Of a DNA stretch of 33,606 nt, positions 9,231 to 19,215 are shown one piece after another. The notes below the pieces were generated by a model. The model was not told the DNA's origin, made no database searches, and saw only the letters and a list, made by a program, of their open reading frames with translations. The DNA comes from Candidatus Woesebacteria bacterium. Lineage in GTDB: Bacteria > Patescibacteriota > Microgenomatia > UBA8517 > UBA10165. Position 1 is the stretch's first letter, and every line of letters begins with the position of its first letter. Location: positions 1-33,606 of the forward strand of contig NZCP01000044.1 in assembly GCA_002686465.1 (NCBI GenBank). Reading direction: 5' to 3'. The translations under genes were made by a program, and so were the position numbers.

Positions 9231-10469
9231 TTATTTTGGAGAAATTTTATCCTTGCCCATATAGGGACGAAGAACTTCAGGAATAACAACCGATCCGTCT
9301 TTTTGTTGATTGTTTTCCAAAATCGCAATTATTGTCCGTCCAATAGCAAGGGCTGTTGCATCATTCATGTGCACAAATTCTGTACTTCCATCTTTTCTGC
9401 GTACCCTTGTATTTAGTCTTCTTGCTTGATAATCGGTCATAAGATCGGACGTATGAGTTTCTCTATACTTGCCTTGCCCCGGCATCCACGCCTCTATATC
9501 AATCTGTTTTACGTTGGGCGCACCCATGTCGCCGGTTGAAATATCTATAACTTGATATGGTATTCCAAGTTGCTGCATAAGGTCCTCCTGTATTGAAACA
9601 ATAAGCTCTTGCTCCTTTGTAGAATCCTCGGGCACAGTGAAAGACTCCATCTCAACCTTGTCAAACTGATGGACACGCAGTATCCCTTTTGTGTCCTTCC
9701 CGTAGGAACCTGCTTCCCGTCGAAAACTTGTAGAAAACCCTGCATATCGGATAGGAAGTTTGCCTTCCGGTATGGTTTCATCCATATGTAACGGTCCCAA
9801 TGTATGTTCAGCACTACCAACAAGATATAAATCATCTTTAGGGAGATGGTACCGATCATCTTTGTCATTTTTTCCAAGACGAGCCATTTTAGTAAAAACG
9901 TCAGGGCGTATCATTGTGGGTGGGACAACCGGAGTAAACCCCTTCTTTACAAGTGTGTCAAAAGCAAGTTTTACAAGAGCGAATTCCAAAAGGGCAGCAT
10001 CACCTTTGAGATAAGAAAAGCGTGTTCCTGATACTTTCGCAGCCGTCTTAAGATCGATAATCCCTAAGCGCTCCCCAATCTCGATATGATCTCGCACTTT
10101 AAAATCAAACTTTTTGGGCTTGCCCCACTTTCGCAGTACTTTATTTGCACTTTCGTCCTTGCCGACAGGGACATCGTCAAACGGCAAGTTTGGAATGTCG
10201 TAGATTGTTTGTTCAAAATCTTTCGTTGCCTTGCTCAGATCTGCTTCCAGCTTCTTTAATTCTTCTTTAACTTGCTGACCAAGTTTAACGTCTTTCTTTT
10301 TGGCAACTTCATTTCTCTCTTGACGAACTTTCTCAACTTCCTGCAAAAGCCCACGTCTTTTCTTGTCTAACTCCAAAACACGATCAACCACTTTTGGATC
10401 GTATCCCTTTTTCTGGACACCGTCTTTAACTTTATCTGGATTATCGCGAATAAGTTGAATATCTAACAT
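9231..10469 (-). CDS. serS: Serine--tRNA ligase
   Basis: N-terminal coiled coil MLDIQLIRDNPDKVKDGVQKKGYD; GFSTSFRREAGSYGKDTKGILRVHQFDKVEM; ALAIGRTIIAILENNQQKDGSVVIPEVLRPYMG. Confidence 0.97.
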   Translation of the reverse strand: MLDIQLIRDNPDKVKDGVQKKGYDPKVVDRVLELDKKRRGLLQEVEKVRQERNEVAKKKDVKLGQQVKEELKKLEADLSKATKDFEQTIYDIPNLPFDDVPVGKDESANKVLRKWGKPKKFDFKVRDHIEIGERLGIIDLKTAAKVSGTRFSYLKGDAALLEFALVKLAFDTLVKKGFTPVVPPTMIRPDVFTKMARLGKNDKDDRYHLPKDDLYLVGSAEHTLGPLHMDETIPEGKLPIRYAGFSTSFRREAGSYGKDTKGILRVHQFDKVEMESFTVPEDSTKEQELIVSIQEDLMQQLGIPYQVIDISTGDMGAPNVKQIDIEAWMPGQGKYRETHTSDLMTDYQARRLNTRVRRKDGSTEFVHMNDATALAIGRTIIAILENNQQKDGSVVIPEVLRPYMGKDKISPK

Positions 10470-10471
10470 GT

Positions 10472-11038
10472 TTAAAGACCTAAGTCGCCTGCCTTGGCTT
10501 GCATCGCTTTCAGAACTATTTCTATGAATTCCTCAAGCGGAATACCAAGCTTGTCATCACATTTTTCAATCTGTTCTCTGTGAACTCCGGCAGCAAAGTC
10601 CTTCTTGTCCCACTTCTTCATTATAGACTCTGGTGTTACTGAGGCAAGTTTTTTATCAGGTTTGACTAGTGTTACAGCAACAATAAAGCCTGTTAGATCG
10701 TCGCAACAATAAAGCGCCCATTCTAAATCATTTGCAGGAGGATCTTGATTTGTATGTGCATAGTTGTGAGAAAGTATTGCGCCTAAAATTTCTTTGTCTG
10801 TCTCACCAGCTTTTTTCAACCATTGATGCATAACCATCGTGTGCTTTTCTGGTGCGTCATGTGTCTTTTCATAATCACCATCATGTAGTAGTCCGACAAT
10901 CCCCCATTTCTCCTCGTCTCCCCCAAGTCTTTTTGCTAGAGCCCGCATCGCTGCCGAGGCAGCGTAACAGTGTCGCCGCAGATTTTGGTTCTGCATATTA
11001 GAGTGCAGAATTTCTAAAGCTTCTTTTCGAGAAATCAT
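10472..11038 (-). CDS. HD domain (HDIG-like) predicted metal-dependent phosphohydrolase
   Basis: MISRKEALEILHSNMQNQNLRRHCYAASAAMRALAKRLGG...WGIVGLLHDGDYEKTHD...ILSHNYAH; His/His-Asp signature; start overlaps the lysS stop. Confidence 0.82.
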   Translation of the reverse strand: MISRKEALEILHSNMQNQNLRRHCYAASAAMRALAKRLGGDEEKWGIVGLLHDGDYEKTHDAPEKHTMVMHQWLKKAGETDKEILGAILSHNYAHTNQDPPANDLEWALYCCDDLTGFIVAVTLVKPDKKLASVTPESIMKKWDKKDFAAGVHREQIEKCDDKLGIPLEEFIEIVLKAMQAKAGDLGL

Positions 11039-12495
11039 TTTTTCTTGTCGGGTCGAAGAGTTGGAAACAATATCACATCCCGTATACTTGGAGAGTCGGT
11101 CAGAATCATAACCCATCGATCAAGCCCAGGCCCGATACCTGAGGTTGGTGGCATTCCATACTCGAGCATATCTAAAAAGTCTGTATCTTCCCTTTGTGCC
11201 TCCTTATTTCCCTGCGCAGCTTTCTTTTTTTCCTCCTTCCAAGCCTCTAGTAAAACCTGGGAGTCATTTTGTTCAGACCAATTAGTTCCCATTTCCATGC
11301 CAGCCACATAAATGTCAAAACTCTCCACAAGCTTTGGGTTGTCTGCTTTTCTTTTTGCAAGAGGATAAAAGTCAGCCGGATAGTCGTAAACAAACGTGGG
11401 CTGGACAAGCTGGTCTGTACATTTCTTCTCAAAAATCTCGAGTAAAATTTCTCCATCAGTCATAAAATCTCGAACTTCTACTCCTAGTTTTTTCGCCAGG
11501 GTTGTTGCTTTCTTGAGAGTATCAATCTCATGAATACCAACTCCAGTATGTTCCTTGAAAAGGTCTTCTAATTTTATTCTTTCCCAGGGTCGTTTAAAGT
11601 CCAATACCAAACCTTGATAAGTAATTTTTGTTTTCCCAAAAACTTTTAAAACAACGTACTCAAACATCTCCTCAATCAAATCCATATTATCCATATAATC
11701 TGCGTATGCCTCCATTGTTTCAAGCATAGTAAACTCAGGATTATGACTTCGATCCATACCCTCGTTGCGAAAGACCTTAGCGATTTCAAAAACTTTCTCC
11801 AGACCTCCAGCAATTAAACGTTTAAGATAAAGCTCCGTTGAAATCCGAAGATAGATGTCTATATCGAGAGTGTTGTGATGAGTCTTAAATGGTCTTGCTC
11901 TACCACCGCCGTAGATTGTCTGCAGAACTGGTGTTTCAACCTCTATGTAATCTTTTTCCTCTACCAAAAACTTTCTAACACTATTGATAATTTGACTACG
12001 TTTCTCAAAGACCTCTTTGACACGTGGATTCATCAACATATCTAAGTAGCGCCTGCGGTAGCGTTCTTCAACATCCTCAAGGCTGTGCCAGGTCGAGGGT
12101 AACGGCCGGACACCTTTACTCAAGAGAGTAACGTCTGCCACATCGACAGTTACCTCACCCGCCTTGGTCTTCACTACGTGTCCTTTAGCATCGATAAAAT
12201 CACCAATATCGAAAAGCTTAAGAAGATCAAATTTTTTACCGAGCTTTTCTTTCTGGAACCACAATTGAACCTGGCCACTCGAATCGCGTATATCTGCAAA
12301 CACGAAGGCGCCATGTTTTCTCCATCCCCAAACTCGTCCTGCAACGACAACTTTTTTACCAAGATTCTTTTTTATATCCTGTGCCTTGTGTGTTACACGT
12401 TGACCTTTAGATGGATAGGGATTAATGCCTAATTCCCTAAGCTTGGATAGTTTCTTAAGACGCTCTGATTTTACAACTTCTAGCCTGCCAGCCAT
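11035..12495 (-). CDS. lysS: Lysine--tRNA ligase (class II)
   Basis: VVVAGRVWGWRKHGAFVFADIRDSSGQVQLW, LYLRISTELYLKRLIAGGLEKVFEIAKVFRNEGMDRSHNPEFTMLE, GMPPTSGIGPGLDRWVMILTDSPSIRDVILFPTLRP. Confidence 0.97.
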   Translation of the reverse strand: MAGRLEVVKSERLKKLSKLRELGINPYPSKGQRVTHKAQDIKKNLGKKVVVAGRVWGWRKHGAFVFADIRDSSGQVQLWFQKEKLGKKFDLLKLFDIGDFIDAKGHVVKTKAGEVTVDVADVTLLSKGVRPLPSTWHSLEDVEERYRRRYLDMLMNPRVKEVFEKRSQIINSVRKFLVEEKDYIEVETPVLQTIYGGGRARPFKTHHNTLDIDIYLRISTELYLKRLIAGGLEKVFEIAKVFRNEGMDRSHNPEFTMLETMEAYADYMDNMDLIEEMFEYVVLKVFGKTKITYQGLVLDFKRPWERIKLEDLFKEHTGVGIHEIDTLKKATTLAKKLGVEVRDFMTDGEILLEIFEKKCTDQLVQPTFVYDYPADFYPLAKRKADNPKLVESFDIYVAGMEMGTNWSEQNDSQVLLEAWKEEKKKAAQGNKEAQREDTDFLDMLEYGMPPTSGIGPGLDRWVMILTDSPSIRDVILFPTLRPDKKK

Positions 12496-12561
12496 GCTTG
12501 TAGTATACCTAAAGCAAAAAGAAGTTGCTAGTGAAGAACTTTGGCAAAAAAAAGGGGGAAA

Positions 12562-13041
12562 TTATTCAATACCAAGCACTGAATACATTATTTTACCAGC
12601 TGGAGCCTCAACTTCTACTTTGTCTCCAACCTTTTTACCTACAAGGGCTTGTCCTAGTGGAGATTCATGAGAAATTTTCTTTTCTTTAGGATCAGCTTCC
12701 CATTCTCCAACGATATGGAAAGAATGTTGCTTACCATTGGTGCCTACACGAACTGTAGTGCCAACTCCTACTGTTGTCTGCTTTCCAGAAGAGTTTTTTA
12801 CAACTTCTGCAGCCTGCAACACTTTCTCAAGCTCGGTAATTCTACCGTCCAAAAATTCCAAGGCTTCACGGGAGTTGTGATAGTCGTTATTTTCCGACAA
12901 ATCTCCCATAGCCCTAGCATTGGCAAGACGATCTACCGCCGCAGGGCGCTTCTCGTTTAGTTCTTTAAGCTCGTTCGTTAGCCCCTGAAATCCTTCCTGG
13001 GTAAGCTGAACTTTTTCGTTATTGTTAGGTTTATTTATCAT
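12562..13041 (-). CDS. greA: Transcription elongation factor GreA
   Basis: LTQEGFQGLTNELKELNEKRPAAVDRLANARAMGDLSENNDYHNSREALEFLDGRITELEKVL and SHESPLGQALVGKKVGDKVEVEAPAG. Confidence 0.95.
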   Translation of the reverse strand: MINKPNNNEKVQLTQEGFQGLTNELKELNEKRPAAVDRLANARAMGDLSENNDYHNSREALEFLDGRITELEKVLQAAEVVKNSSGKQTTVGVGTTVRVGTNGKQHSFHIVGEWEADPKEKKISHESPLGQALVGKKVGDKVEVEAPAGKIMYSVLGIE

Positions 13042-13227
13042 GATTTTCTAAAATCCTTCCCTCTTTAAAATTAAAAACCACCCTTTGATTACAGAGAGTG
13101 GCCTCAGGCGCCGATTAATGAGAATAACTTCTAGATACTAGACAATTGTTACACTTAAGTCAAGCGATTAGATTACAAAGAAGTGCCTGATTATACCTAA
13201 AACCTTGGCAAAAGTCCAGAAAAAGTG

Positions 13228-13277
13228 ACCCTGAGTCCTTCGGTCCTGAGCGCAGGGTCGGAAGACTTGTCGAAGGG
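13228..13277. repeat. REP-like element (CCTGAG...TCGAAGGG type) abutting tRNA-Glu 3' end
   Basis: ccctgagtccttcggtcctgagcgcagggtcggaagacttgtcgaaggg; related words ggtcctgagc and cttgccgaaggg recur at about 27679-27715. Confidence 0.45.
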
Positions 13278-13350
13278 TGACCCCACGGGGACTCGAACCC
13301 CGGTTTCCAGGATGAGAACCTGGTGTCCTAGACCACTAGACGATGGGGCC
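13278..13350 (-). tRNA. tRNA-Glu(CUC)
   Basis: Minus strand GGCCCCATCGTCTAGTGGTCTAGGACACCAGGTTCTCATCCTGGAAACCGGGGTTCGAGTCCCCGTGGGGTCA folds into a full cloverleaf; anticodon loop TTCTCAT gives CTC; CCA not encoded. Confidence 0.95.
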
Positions 13351-13417
13351 TCAAACCGTGCTCATTTTACCACTTTCAGCCTTGGATTGCGAGGGTTTTT
13401 CCGCTATAGTATGCATT

Positions 13418-14110
13418 GTGAAAGATATTGTAGGTGACCTACAAAAGCTAAAGGATCCAAAAAGAGCAAAAATTCTTGCCAGGTTTTTTAAGACCGGTAA
13501 GGGAGAATATGGGGAAGGAACTGTATTTTGGGGCATTACTGTTCCAGACGTCCGAAGTGTTGCAAAAAAACATCTGGACATTCCACTGAGTATAATCAAC
13601 AGGCTCCTTTCCAGCCGAATATACGAGCATCGCCTCACGGCATTAATCATTTTGGTTGAGAAATATAGAAAGGCAAAAGAGAGCGATAAAAAGAAAATTG
13701 TTAACTTTTATCTGAGCAACACAAAGAGAGTTAATAGTTGGGGCTTGGTTGATTTAACCGCAGACAAAATACTTGGCAATTATCTACTCAAGAAAGACAA
13801 ATCAATTTTGTACAGACTGGCAAGGTCAAAAAACTTATGGGAAAGAAGGATAGCGACAATTTCGACCTTTGAATTCATTAAAAACAACAAATTCACAGAC
13901 TCATTAAAGATTGCTCAGCTTCTCCTGCGTGATGAACACGATCTCATACATAAAGCAGTTGGGTGGATGCTGAGGGAAATTGGCAAAAGGGACCAGAGAA
14001 CCGAAGAACGGTTCTTAAAAAAGCACTACAACAGCATGCCAAGAACAATGCTTAGATATGCAATTGAGCGATTTAATGAAAGAAAAAGAAGGTTGTACCT
14101 CAGAAGGTAA
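13418..14110 (+). CDS. DNA alkylation repair protein (AlkD-like HEAT-repeat DNA glycosylase)
   Basis: FFKTGKGEYGEGTVFWGITVPDVRSVAKKH, NSWGLVDLTADKILGNYL, LWERRIATISTFEFIKNN, LLRDEHDLIHKAVGWMLREIGKRD; GTG start inferred. Confidence 0.88.
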   Translation: MKDIVGDLQKLKDPKRAKILARFFKTGKGEYGEGTVFWGITVPDVRSVAKKHLDIPLSIINRLLSSRIYEHRLTALIILVEKYRKAKESDKKKIVNFYLSNTKRVNSWGLVDLTADKILGNYLLKKDKSILYRLARSKNLWERRIATISTFEFIKNNKFTDSLKIAQLLLRDEHDLIHKAVGWMLREIGKRDQRTEERFLKKHYNSMPRTMLRYAIERFNERKRRLYLRR

Positions 14111-14112
14111 TC

Positions 14113-14403
14113 CTATCCTCTATCATCGCGGTCAAAACTACCACGATCCGGTCTGTCTTCGCGTGGCTTCGCAACTGAGACAAAAATCTTTCTTCCTTTA
14201 AAGTCAGATTCATTCAATTTTTGAATAGCTTTTTGGGCTTCTTCATCATTTGACATCTCAACAAAACCAAAACCTCGACTTTGACCAGTGTTTCTGTCCA
14301 TAACTACTTGAGCTGAAGAAACTTCGCCAAAATCCTTAAATAGATCGTTTAATTCTTGATCAGTTATACTGTAAGGCAAACTACCAATAAACAATTTTGT
14401 CAT
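14113..14403 (-). CDS. RNA-binding protein with one RRM domain
   Basis: KLFIGSLPYSITDQELNDLFKDFGEV (RNP2) and RGFGFVEM (RNP1); Arg/Asp-rich tail. Confidence 0.93.
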   Translation of the reverse strand: MTKLFIGSLPYSITDQELNDLFKDFGEVSSAQVVMDRNTGQSRGFGFVEMSNDEEAQKAIQKLNESDFKGRKIFVSVAKPREDRPDRGSFDRDDRG

Positions 14404-14460
14404 AAATTAACTATCACCACCTCTCGAGAATCAATATTATAGCATAATGTAGTCATAAAG

Positions 14461-16881
14461 CTAGCTTGAAGCGTAGGCTGAAACCGCAGAAGAGCTTGGC
14501 AGGACGTTGTGGCTCCTAATCAACTTTCTAAAAGCCACCTTTAATACTTGGTCTAAATGATCAACAAAAACGAATTTTATGTCTTTTTTAACCTTTTCTG
14601 GAACCTCTTCCATGTCTTTTTTACAATCTCTTGGGAGAACAATAACTTTGAGTCCTGCTCTATGCGCAGCAATAACCTTTTCCTTCACTCCACCTATTTC
14701 TAAAACTCGCCCACGCAGCGTTATTTCTCCTGTCATAGCAACATCCTTCCTTACTTTAATATTTGCAAGGGCCGAGACAAGAGAAGTTGCCACAGCGATG
14801 CCTGCAGAAGGACCATCTTTCGGTACTGCCCCTTCAGGAACGTGGATGTGAACGTCCAAATTCTTCGAAAAGTCTTGGCGTAAACCTAGCTCTCTCCAGT
14901 GACTTTTAGCATAGGAAAAGGCAGCTTGGGCCGATTCCTTCATCACATCACCAAGTTGTCCGGTAAGAGCGAGCTTCCCTTTACCCGGCATTAGCGCAGT
15001 CTCAACAAATAATATCTCGCCCCCAACAGGAGTTACTGCCAAACCTGTTGCCATTCCAATTTCATCTTTTGCTTCCGCAAGAAGAGATCTAAATTGGCGC
15101 GGTCCCAAGAGACGATGAACATCTTCCTTTTTAACTTGTTTTTTAGCTCTTTTCCCCTCGGCAACAGACCTTGCAAGCTTTCGGCAAAGCGTTGCCATAT
15201 TTCGTTCAAGACTGCGTACTCCCGCTTCTCTGGTGTAATGATTAATAACTTCGCGCAGGGCCAAAGGAGTTAGCTCAATACCCTTATCCAGTCCATGGCT
15301 AGACAACTGTTTTTTCCAAAGGAAATTTCGTGCGATATGGTATTTGTCATCCTCCGTATACCCAGGAAAGCGTATTACTTCCATCCTGTCTCGCAATGCT
15401 GGTGGTATTGTATCTAGCATATTACCTGTGCAAATAAACATAACTTGAGAAAGGTCAAATGGTACCTCTAGATAATGATCTGAAAACTCTTTATTTTGTT
15501 CGGGGTCCAAGGCCTCAAGAAGAGCAGATGACGGGTCGCCTCGAAAATCGCTTCCTAGTTTGTCAATCTCGTCAAGCATAAAAACTGGGTTTTTGGTCCC
15601 CGCATTCTTAATCCCTTGAATAATCCGACCTGGAAGCGACCCGACATAAGTTCTTCTGTGACCACGGATCTCTGCCTCATCCCTAACTCCCCCGAGGGAA
15701 ACCCTAACAAATTTGCGACCAAGGGCCCGCGCAATAGAACGACCTATAGAAGTCTTTCCAACCCCTGGTGGTCCAACAAAGCAAAGAATTGTTGGGTGAC
15801 CGTCAGTAGGATGCGTGCTCTTCTTTCCCTTACCTTGCTTTGCCTTTAGGTGTAAAACTGCCAAGAATTCCAAAATTCTTTCTTTGGCTTTCTTAAGAGC
15901 GTAGTGGTCTGTATCAAGAACTTTGGCAGCATTTTTTATAGAAACATTATTAGGGCTTACTTTACTCCAAGGCAAATCAATCAGCCAATCAAGATAATTC
16001 CTAATCCAACCTCGTTCAGGATTGTGTGGAGGCATTTGTGCCAATCTTTCAACCTCTTTTATTGCCCTTTTGTGGACATCTTTCGACATCTCGGCTTTTT
16101 TAATCTTGCGACGTAGTTCTATTGTTTCTTCATCTCCATCTGCATCTTCACCCATTCCCTTTAACTCATCCTCTATAGTCTTCTGTCTTTCCCGCAACAT
16201 AGCCTTTTTAATCTGGTCCTCAAACCTCCGCTGTGTTTTGGTCGAAATTGTTTTTTCTATCTCTAAAATTCCAAGCTCGTGGGAGAGATATTCAGCAACT
16301 TTCTTAAGCCTTCTTTCAAGAGATAGATCCTCCAAAAGATCTTGTTTTTGCGCAGTCTTTACGTCAAGAAGGTATGCAATCTGATCAACAATCTCAGGAG
16401 CACCAGACCGTCTCGACAACAATCGCATAACGGTTTGTACGTCTGCTGGTTTACCTAATTGTACGGATTTCTCAAAGAGACTAAGTAGATGTTTCGCGGC
16501 GGCCTCTTCACGAGGTGAGGATTTTATATTTTCCTGTAGTTCTTCAACCTTTGCCACTAAAAAGGGTTCTTCGGAAATGACTTCTGTCAATTTAATCCTG
16601 GCCTCCCCGCGAATAAGAACGTGGACCTCCTTATCTGTTGGCATTAATTGCTGAATCGTTCCTAGAGTACCGACTTGATAGAGATCCCGACGGCTTGGAT
16701 CCGAAACCCTCGCATCTTTTTGAGTAAAGATCGCGATCAATCGATCGTTGGCGAAAGCACTGTTAGTAGCAGCCTTTGTCTTGGGGCGACCGAATGTTAA
16801 TACTGATTCAACTCGAGGAAAAACAACAGCTCCTCTTATTGCAACAGCCGGTATGCCTCGTTTTTTCAAATCCATCTTCAA
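14461..16881 (-). CDS. lon: ATP-dependent protease Lon (LonA type)
   Basis: Walker A CFVGPPGVGKTSIGRSIARALGRKFVRVSLGGVRDEAEIRGHRRTYVGSLPGRIIQGI; protease PKDGPSAGIAVATSL and VKEKVIAAHRAGLKVIVLPRDCKKD. Confidence 0.97.
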   Translation of the reverse strand: MKMDLKKRGIPAVAIRGAVVFPRVESVLTFGRPKTKAATNSAFANDRLIAIFTQKDARVSDPSRRDLYQVGTLGTIQQLMPTDKEVHVLIRGEARIKLTEVISEEPFLVAKVEELQENIKSSPREEAAAKHLLSLFEKSVQLGKPADVQTVMRLLSRRSGAPEIVDQIAYLLDVKTAQKQDLLEDLSLERRLKKVAEYLSHELGILEIEKTISTKTQRRFEDQIKKAMLRERQKTIEDELKGMGEDADGDEETIELRRKIKKAEMSKDVHKRAIKEVERLAQMPPHNPERGWIRNYLDWLIDLPWSKVSPNNVSIKNAAKVLDTDHYALKKAKERILEFLAVLHLKAKQGKGKKSTHPTDGHPTILCFVGPPGVGKTSIGRSIARALGRKFVRVSLGGVRDEAEIRGHRRTYVGSLPGRIIQGIKNAGTKNPVFMLDEIDKLGSDFRGDPSSALLEALDPEQNKEFSDHYLEVPFDLSQVMFICTGNMLDTIPPALRDRMEVIRFPGYTEDDKYHIARNFLWKKQLSSHGLDKGIELTPLALREVINHYTREAGVRSLERNMATLCRKLARSVAEGKRAKKQVKKEDVHRLLGPRQFRSLLAEAKDEIGMATGLAVTPVGGEILFVETALMPGKGKLALTGQLGDVMKESAQAAFSYAKSHWRELGLRQDFSKNLDVHIHVPEGAVPKDGPSAGIAVATSLVSALANIKVRKDVAMTGEITLRGRVLEIGGVKEKVIAAHRAGLKVIVLPRDCKKDMEEVPEKVKKDIKFVFVDHLDQVLKVAFRKLIRSHNVLPSSSAVSAYASS

Positions 16882-16930
16882 TATTCTTTAGCAGTCTAGC
16901 ATACTGACTGCTAGGGTGTCAAGCGGTTTT

Positions 16931-17671
16931 TTACTCATGTATCACAACTCTAGTTCCGGGGTTATCACCAGATGCACGAATCATATTCGTCCCCTCTGGA
17001 GTCACAGGGTTAGCCCAATAGTACAATTTCTCAGCCATCGGAGTCGGCAAGTTCACACAACCGTGACTCCTTTGTGTCCCAAAATCTTCATGCCAATAAG
17101 TACCATGAAGACTATACCCCCGCATTCCAGCGATCTCAGCATTTTCAAAAAACATAACATACGGAACATTGGGCAAATAATAATAGTAACTACCCTCACC
17201 ACCTTCCATTTTAGTCGCACGAAACTTAGACCAGATTCGGAACTCACCAGTCGGTGTAGGTGTATGTGGAAGTCCAGAAGATATAGACGTTGTAAGCAAA
17301 ACCTTATCTCCCTCACGAGCCATCAGCTTTTGATCCGAAAGGTCCACTTCAATCCAACGTTCTTCTCCTGATGCCACACCAAGAACAAAACTACTATCGC
17401 TTTCCGCCTTAAGTGAAGATGGTATTTGAGAGGGGACATCAATCTCTTCTCCCTCAAAAAATGCCGTCTTTTCCCCTTCTTGGAAAAGACCTGAAAATTC
17501 CTGGATTGTGCACCCGCTATAAGCAAGCTCTCCTTCAACATCTTGGGTCGTATGCCAGACAATAAAACCCGCAAAAAGAATCGCTACGGGGAGAATAAGT
17601 AAAAAAAGATTATTTGAGGCAGAAGACCGGGATGTTCTAACTTTGGGCACTACCCTAATGCTAACGCGCAA
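16931..17671 (-). CDS. L,D-transpeptidase (YkuD/ErfK family), membrane anchored
   Basis: N-terminal TM NNLFLLILPVAILFAGFIVW; catalytic HGTYWHEDFGTQRSHGCVNLPTPMAEKLYYW. Confidence 0.93.
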   Translation of the reverse strand: MRVSIRVVPKVRTSRSSASNNLFLLILPVAILFAGFIVWHTTQDVEGELAYSGCTIQEFSGLFQEGEKTAFFEGEEIDVPSQIPSSLKAESDSSFVLGVASGEERWIEVDLSDQKLMAREGDKVLLTTSISSGLPHTPTPTGEFRIWSKFRATKMEGGEGSYYYYLPNVPYVMFFENAEIAGMRGYSLHGTYWHEDFGTQRSHGCVNLPTPMAEKLYYWANPVTPEGTNMIRASGDNPGTRVVIHE

Positions 17672-18425
17672 GCACCAATGTTGTCAATCCTGCAACCCAA
17701 CAATAAATAGCAAATATGCGAAATCGACGTTCCCGCAAAAGTTTCATCAGGATACCTATCGAAATATAGCCCACAACAAGGGCAGCCAACCAACCCGCAA
17801 AATAGCTAGAATAGCTAATACTACTTCCCGCATAATCAGTAAGCTGTAGTAGGATTGCCCCGCCTACTGCAGGAATAGATAGAAGGAAAGAAAAGGTTGC
17901 TGCCTCCGTCCTTGAAATTCCACAAAAGACCCCAGCAAAAATTGTGGATCCGGATCGGGAAATACCTGGAATGATAGCCAAAGCTTGAAAGACACCAACA
18001 ATCATTGCATCTTTCCATTTTAACTTCCCTTTGGATTTTGACTTTTCACTTTTCACTTTCAATTTTTTCCCATCTACTAGCCAATTCATTACTCCTGTAA
18101 AAAGAAGCGCTATGGCAACTAAGCGTGGATTTAAAAAAAGTGCCTCAAAGAAGTCTTTAAAGAAAAACCCTGCCAAACCCGCCGGAATACTACCAAGTAT
18201 TAATAGTATAATCATGCGGCTGTTCAAGCTAAGGATATTCTTCCTAAAATATACAACCACAGCCAATAGGGTCCCTCCATGGAGTATTACATCAAACAGT
18301 ACCCCAGGCTGAGAAAAGTTTGGAAGTAAACTTTGTGCGATTACTAAATGCCCAGATGAAGAAACTGGTAAAAACTCTGTTAGACCTTGGATAATCCCCA
18401 GAAATATGGCTTGCAAAAGGTCCAC
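17661..18425 (-). CDS. uppP: Undecaprenyl-diphosphatase UppP/BacA
   Basis: LLQAIFLGIIQGLTEFLPVSSSGHLVIAQSLL and IIPGISRSGSTIFAGVFCGISRTEAATFSFLLSIPAVGGA; GTG start inferred. Confidence 0.95.
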   Translation of the reverse strand: MDLLQAIFLGIIQGLTEFLPVSSSGHLVIAQSLLPNFSQPGVLFDVILHGGTLLAVVVYFRKNILSLNSRMIILLILGSIPAGLAGFFFKDFFEALFLNPRLVAIALLFTGVMNWLVDGKKLKVKSEKSKSKGKLKWKDAMIVGVFQALAIIPGISRSGSTIFAGVFCGISRTEAATFSFLLSIPAVGGAILLQLTDYAGSSISYSSYFAGWLAALVVGYISIGILMKLLRERRFRIFAIYCWVAGLTTLVLAR

Positions 18426-18438
18426 CGTAAAAATAAGT

Positions 18439-19215
18439 TTACAGCACTGGCTCTGCAACCACAATTGATCTCTTCCACGTCGTTCCTGGTGGCCAACAAG
18501 TTTGCAAAATTAGACGCTGTGACCCTTCTTTTGCATTAACAAGCCAGGAAATATCATCTGCGTCTACAACATGCTTTTCAGAAACCCTGTACTTGTAAAG
18601 TTTGTCCAAGAAGAAGATATAGATCTCATCATTATCCTCTGGAGAGAGCTCACGGAGAAGATAAAAAACAGCATTATATTGACTAATATTCCAAGGGGTA
18701 TTAGTTGAGTGGGCGAAAAGATAAGTTCCTCCTTCTGCCCCAGGAAAAGAAGACCCAGCTGCATGCGCAACACCTTCTGATAACGCATCCATATAGGCAT
18801 CTTGATCTCCCGGATCAACGTTTTCCAAAATTTTCGCCTTAGCACCAATCTTCGGGATGTAGACAGAGAAATTTGTATCAGAAATACCCCATTCTTGTGC
18901 AAGCCTTTGGGCAATTTCTCTATCCCGATCTTTTGAGTCTGCTAATACTTGGTCTACGAGCACCTGGTCTTCTTGGTGTGATCCACCCATCATCTGTTCC
19001 CACCTAAACGAAAGCTCTGCTGATACAATTGGGCGAAATGTAAAGATCAATCCAGCAAGTCCGGCAACAATAAACGCAGATCCAATTACACTCGCAAGCC
19101 GGCCAGTCCTAATTTTATCTATCCAAGACCTAGCAATCTCCTGGCTCGAGACAACAACCTCACCACGTTGGTTTTGCCATCCCGCATCATAGACAACACC
19201 ATGCCCTCTAATCAT
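18439..19215 (-). CDS. Sortase family transpeptidase
   Basis: N-terminal TM; catalytic His in GGTYLFAHSTNT, catalytic Cys/Arg in LILQTCWPPGTTWKRSIVVAEPV. Confidence 0.9.
   Translation of the reverse strand: MIRGHGVVYDAGWQNQRGEVVVSSQEIARSWIDKIRTGRLASVIGSAFIVAGLAGLIFTFRPIVSAELSFRWEQMMGGSHQEDQVLVDQVLADSKDRDREIAQRLAQEWGISDTNFSVYIPKIGAKAKILENVDPGDQDAYMDALSEGVAHAAGSSFPGAEGGTYLFAHSTNTPWNISQYNAVFYLLRELSPEDNDEIYIFFLDKLYKYRVSEKHVVDADDISWLVNAKEGSQRLILQTCWPPGTTWKRSIVVAEPVL

Noticed and set aside
16022-16384. 120-aa plus ORF inside lon
   Set aside because: Antisense shadow ORF; Ser/Ile-rich translation typical of reverse-strand reading of a Lon coiled region.
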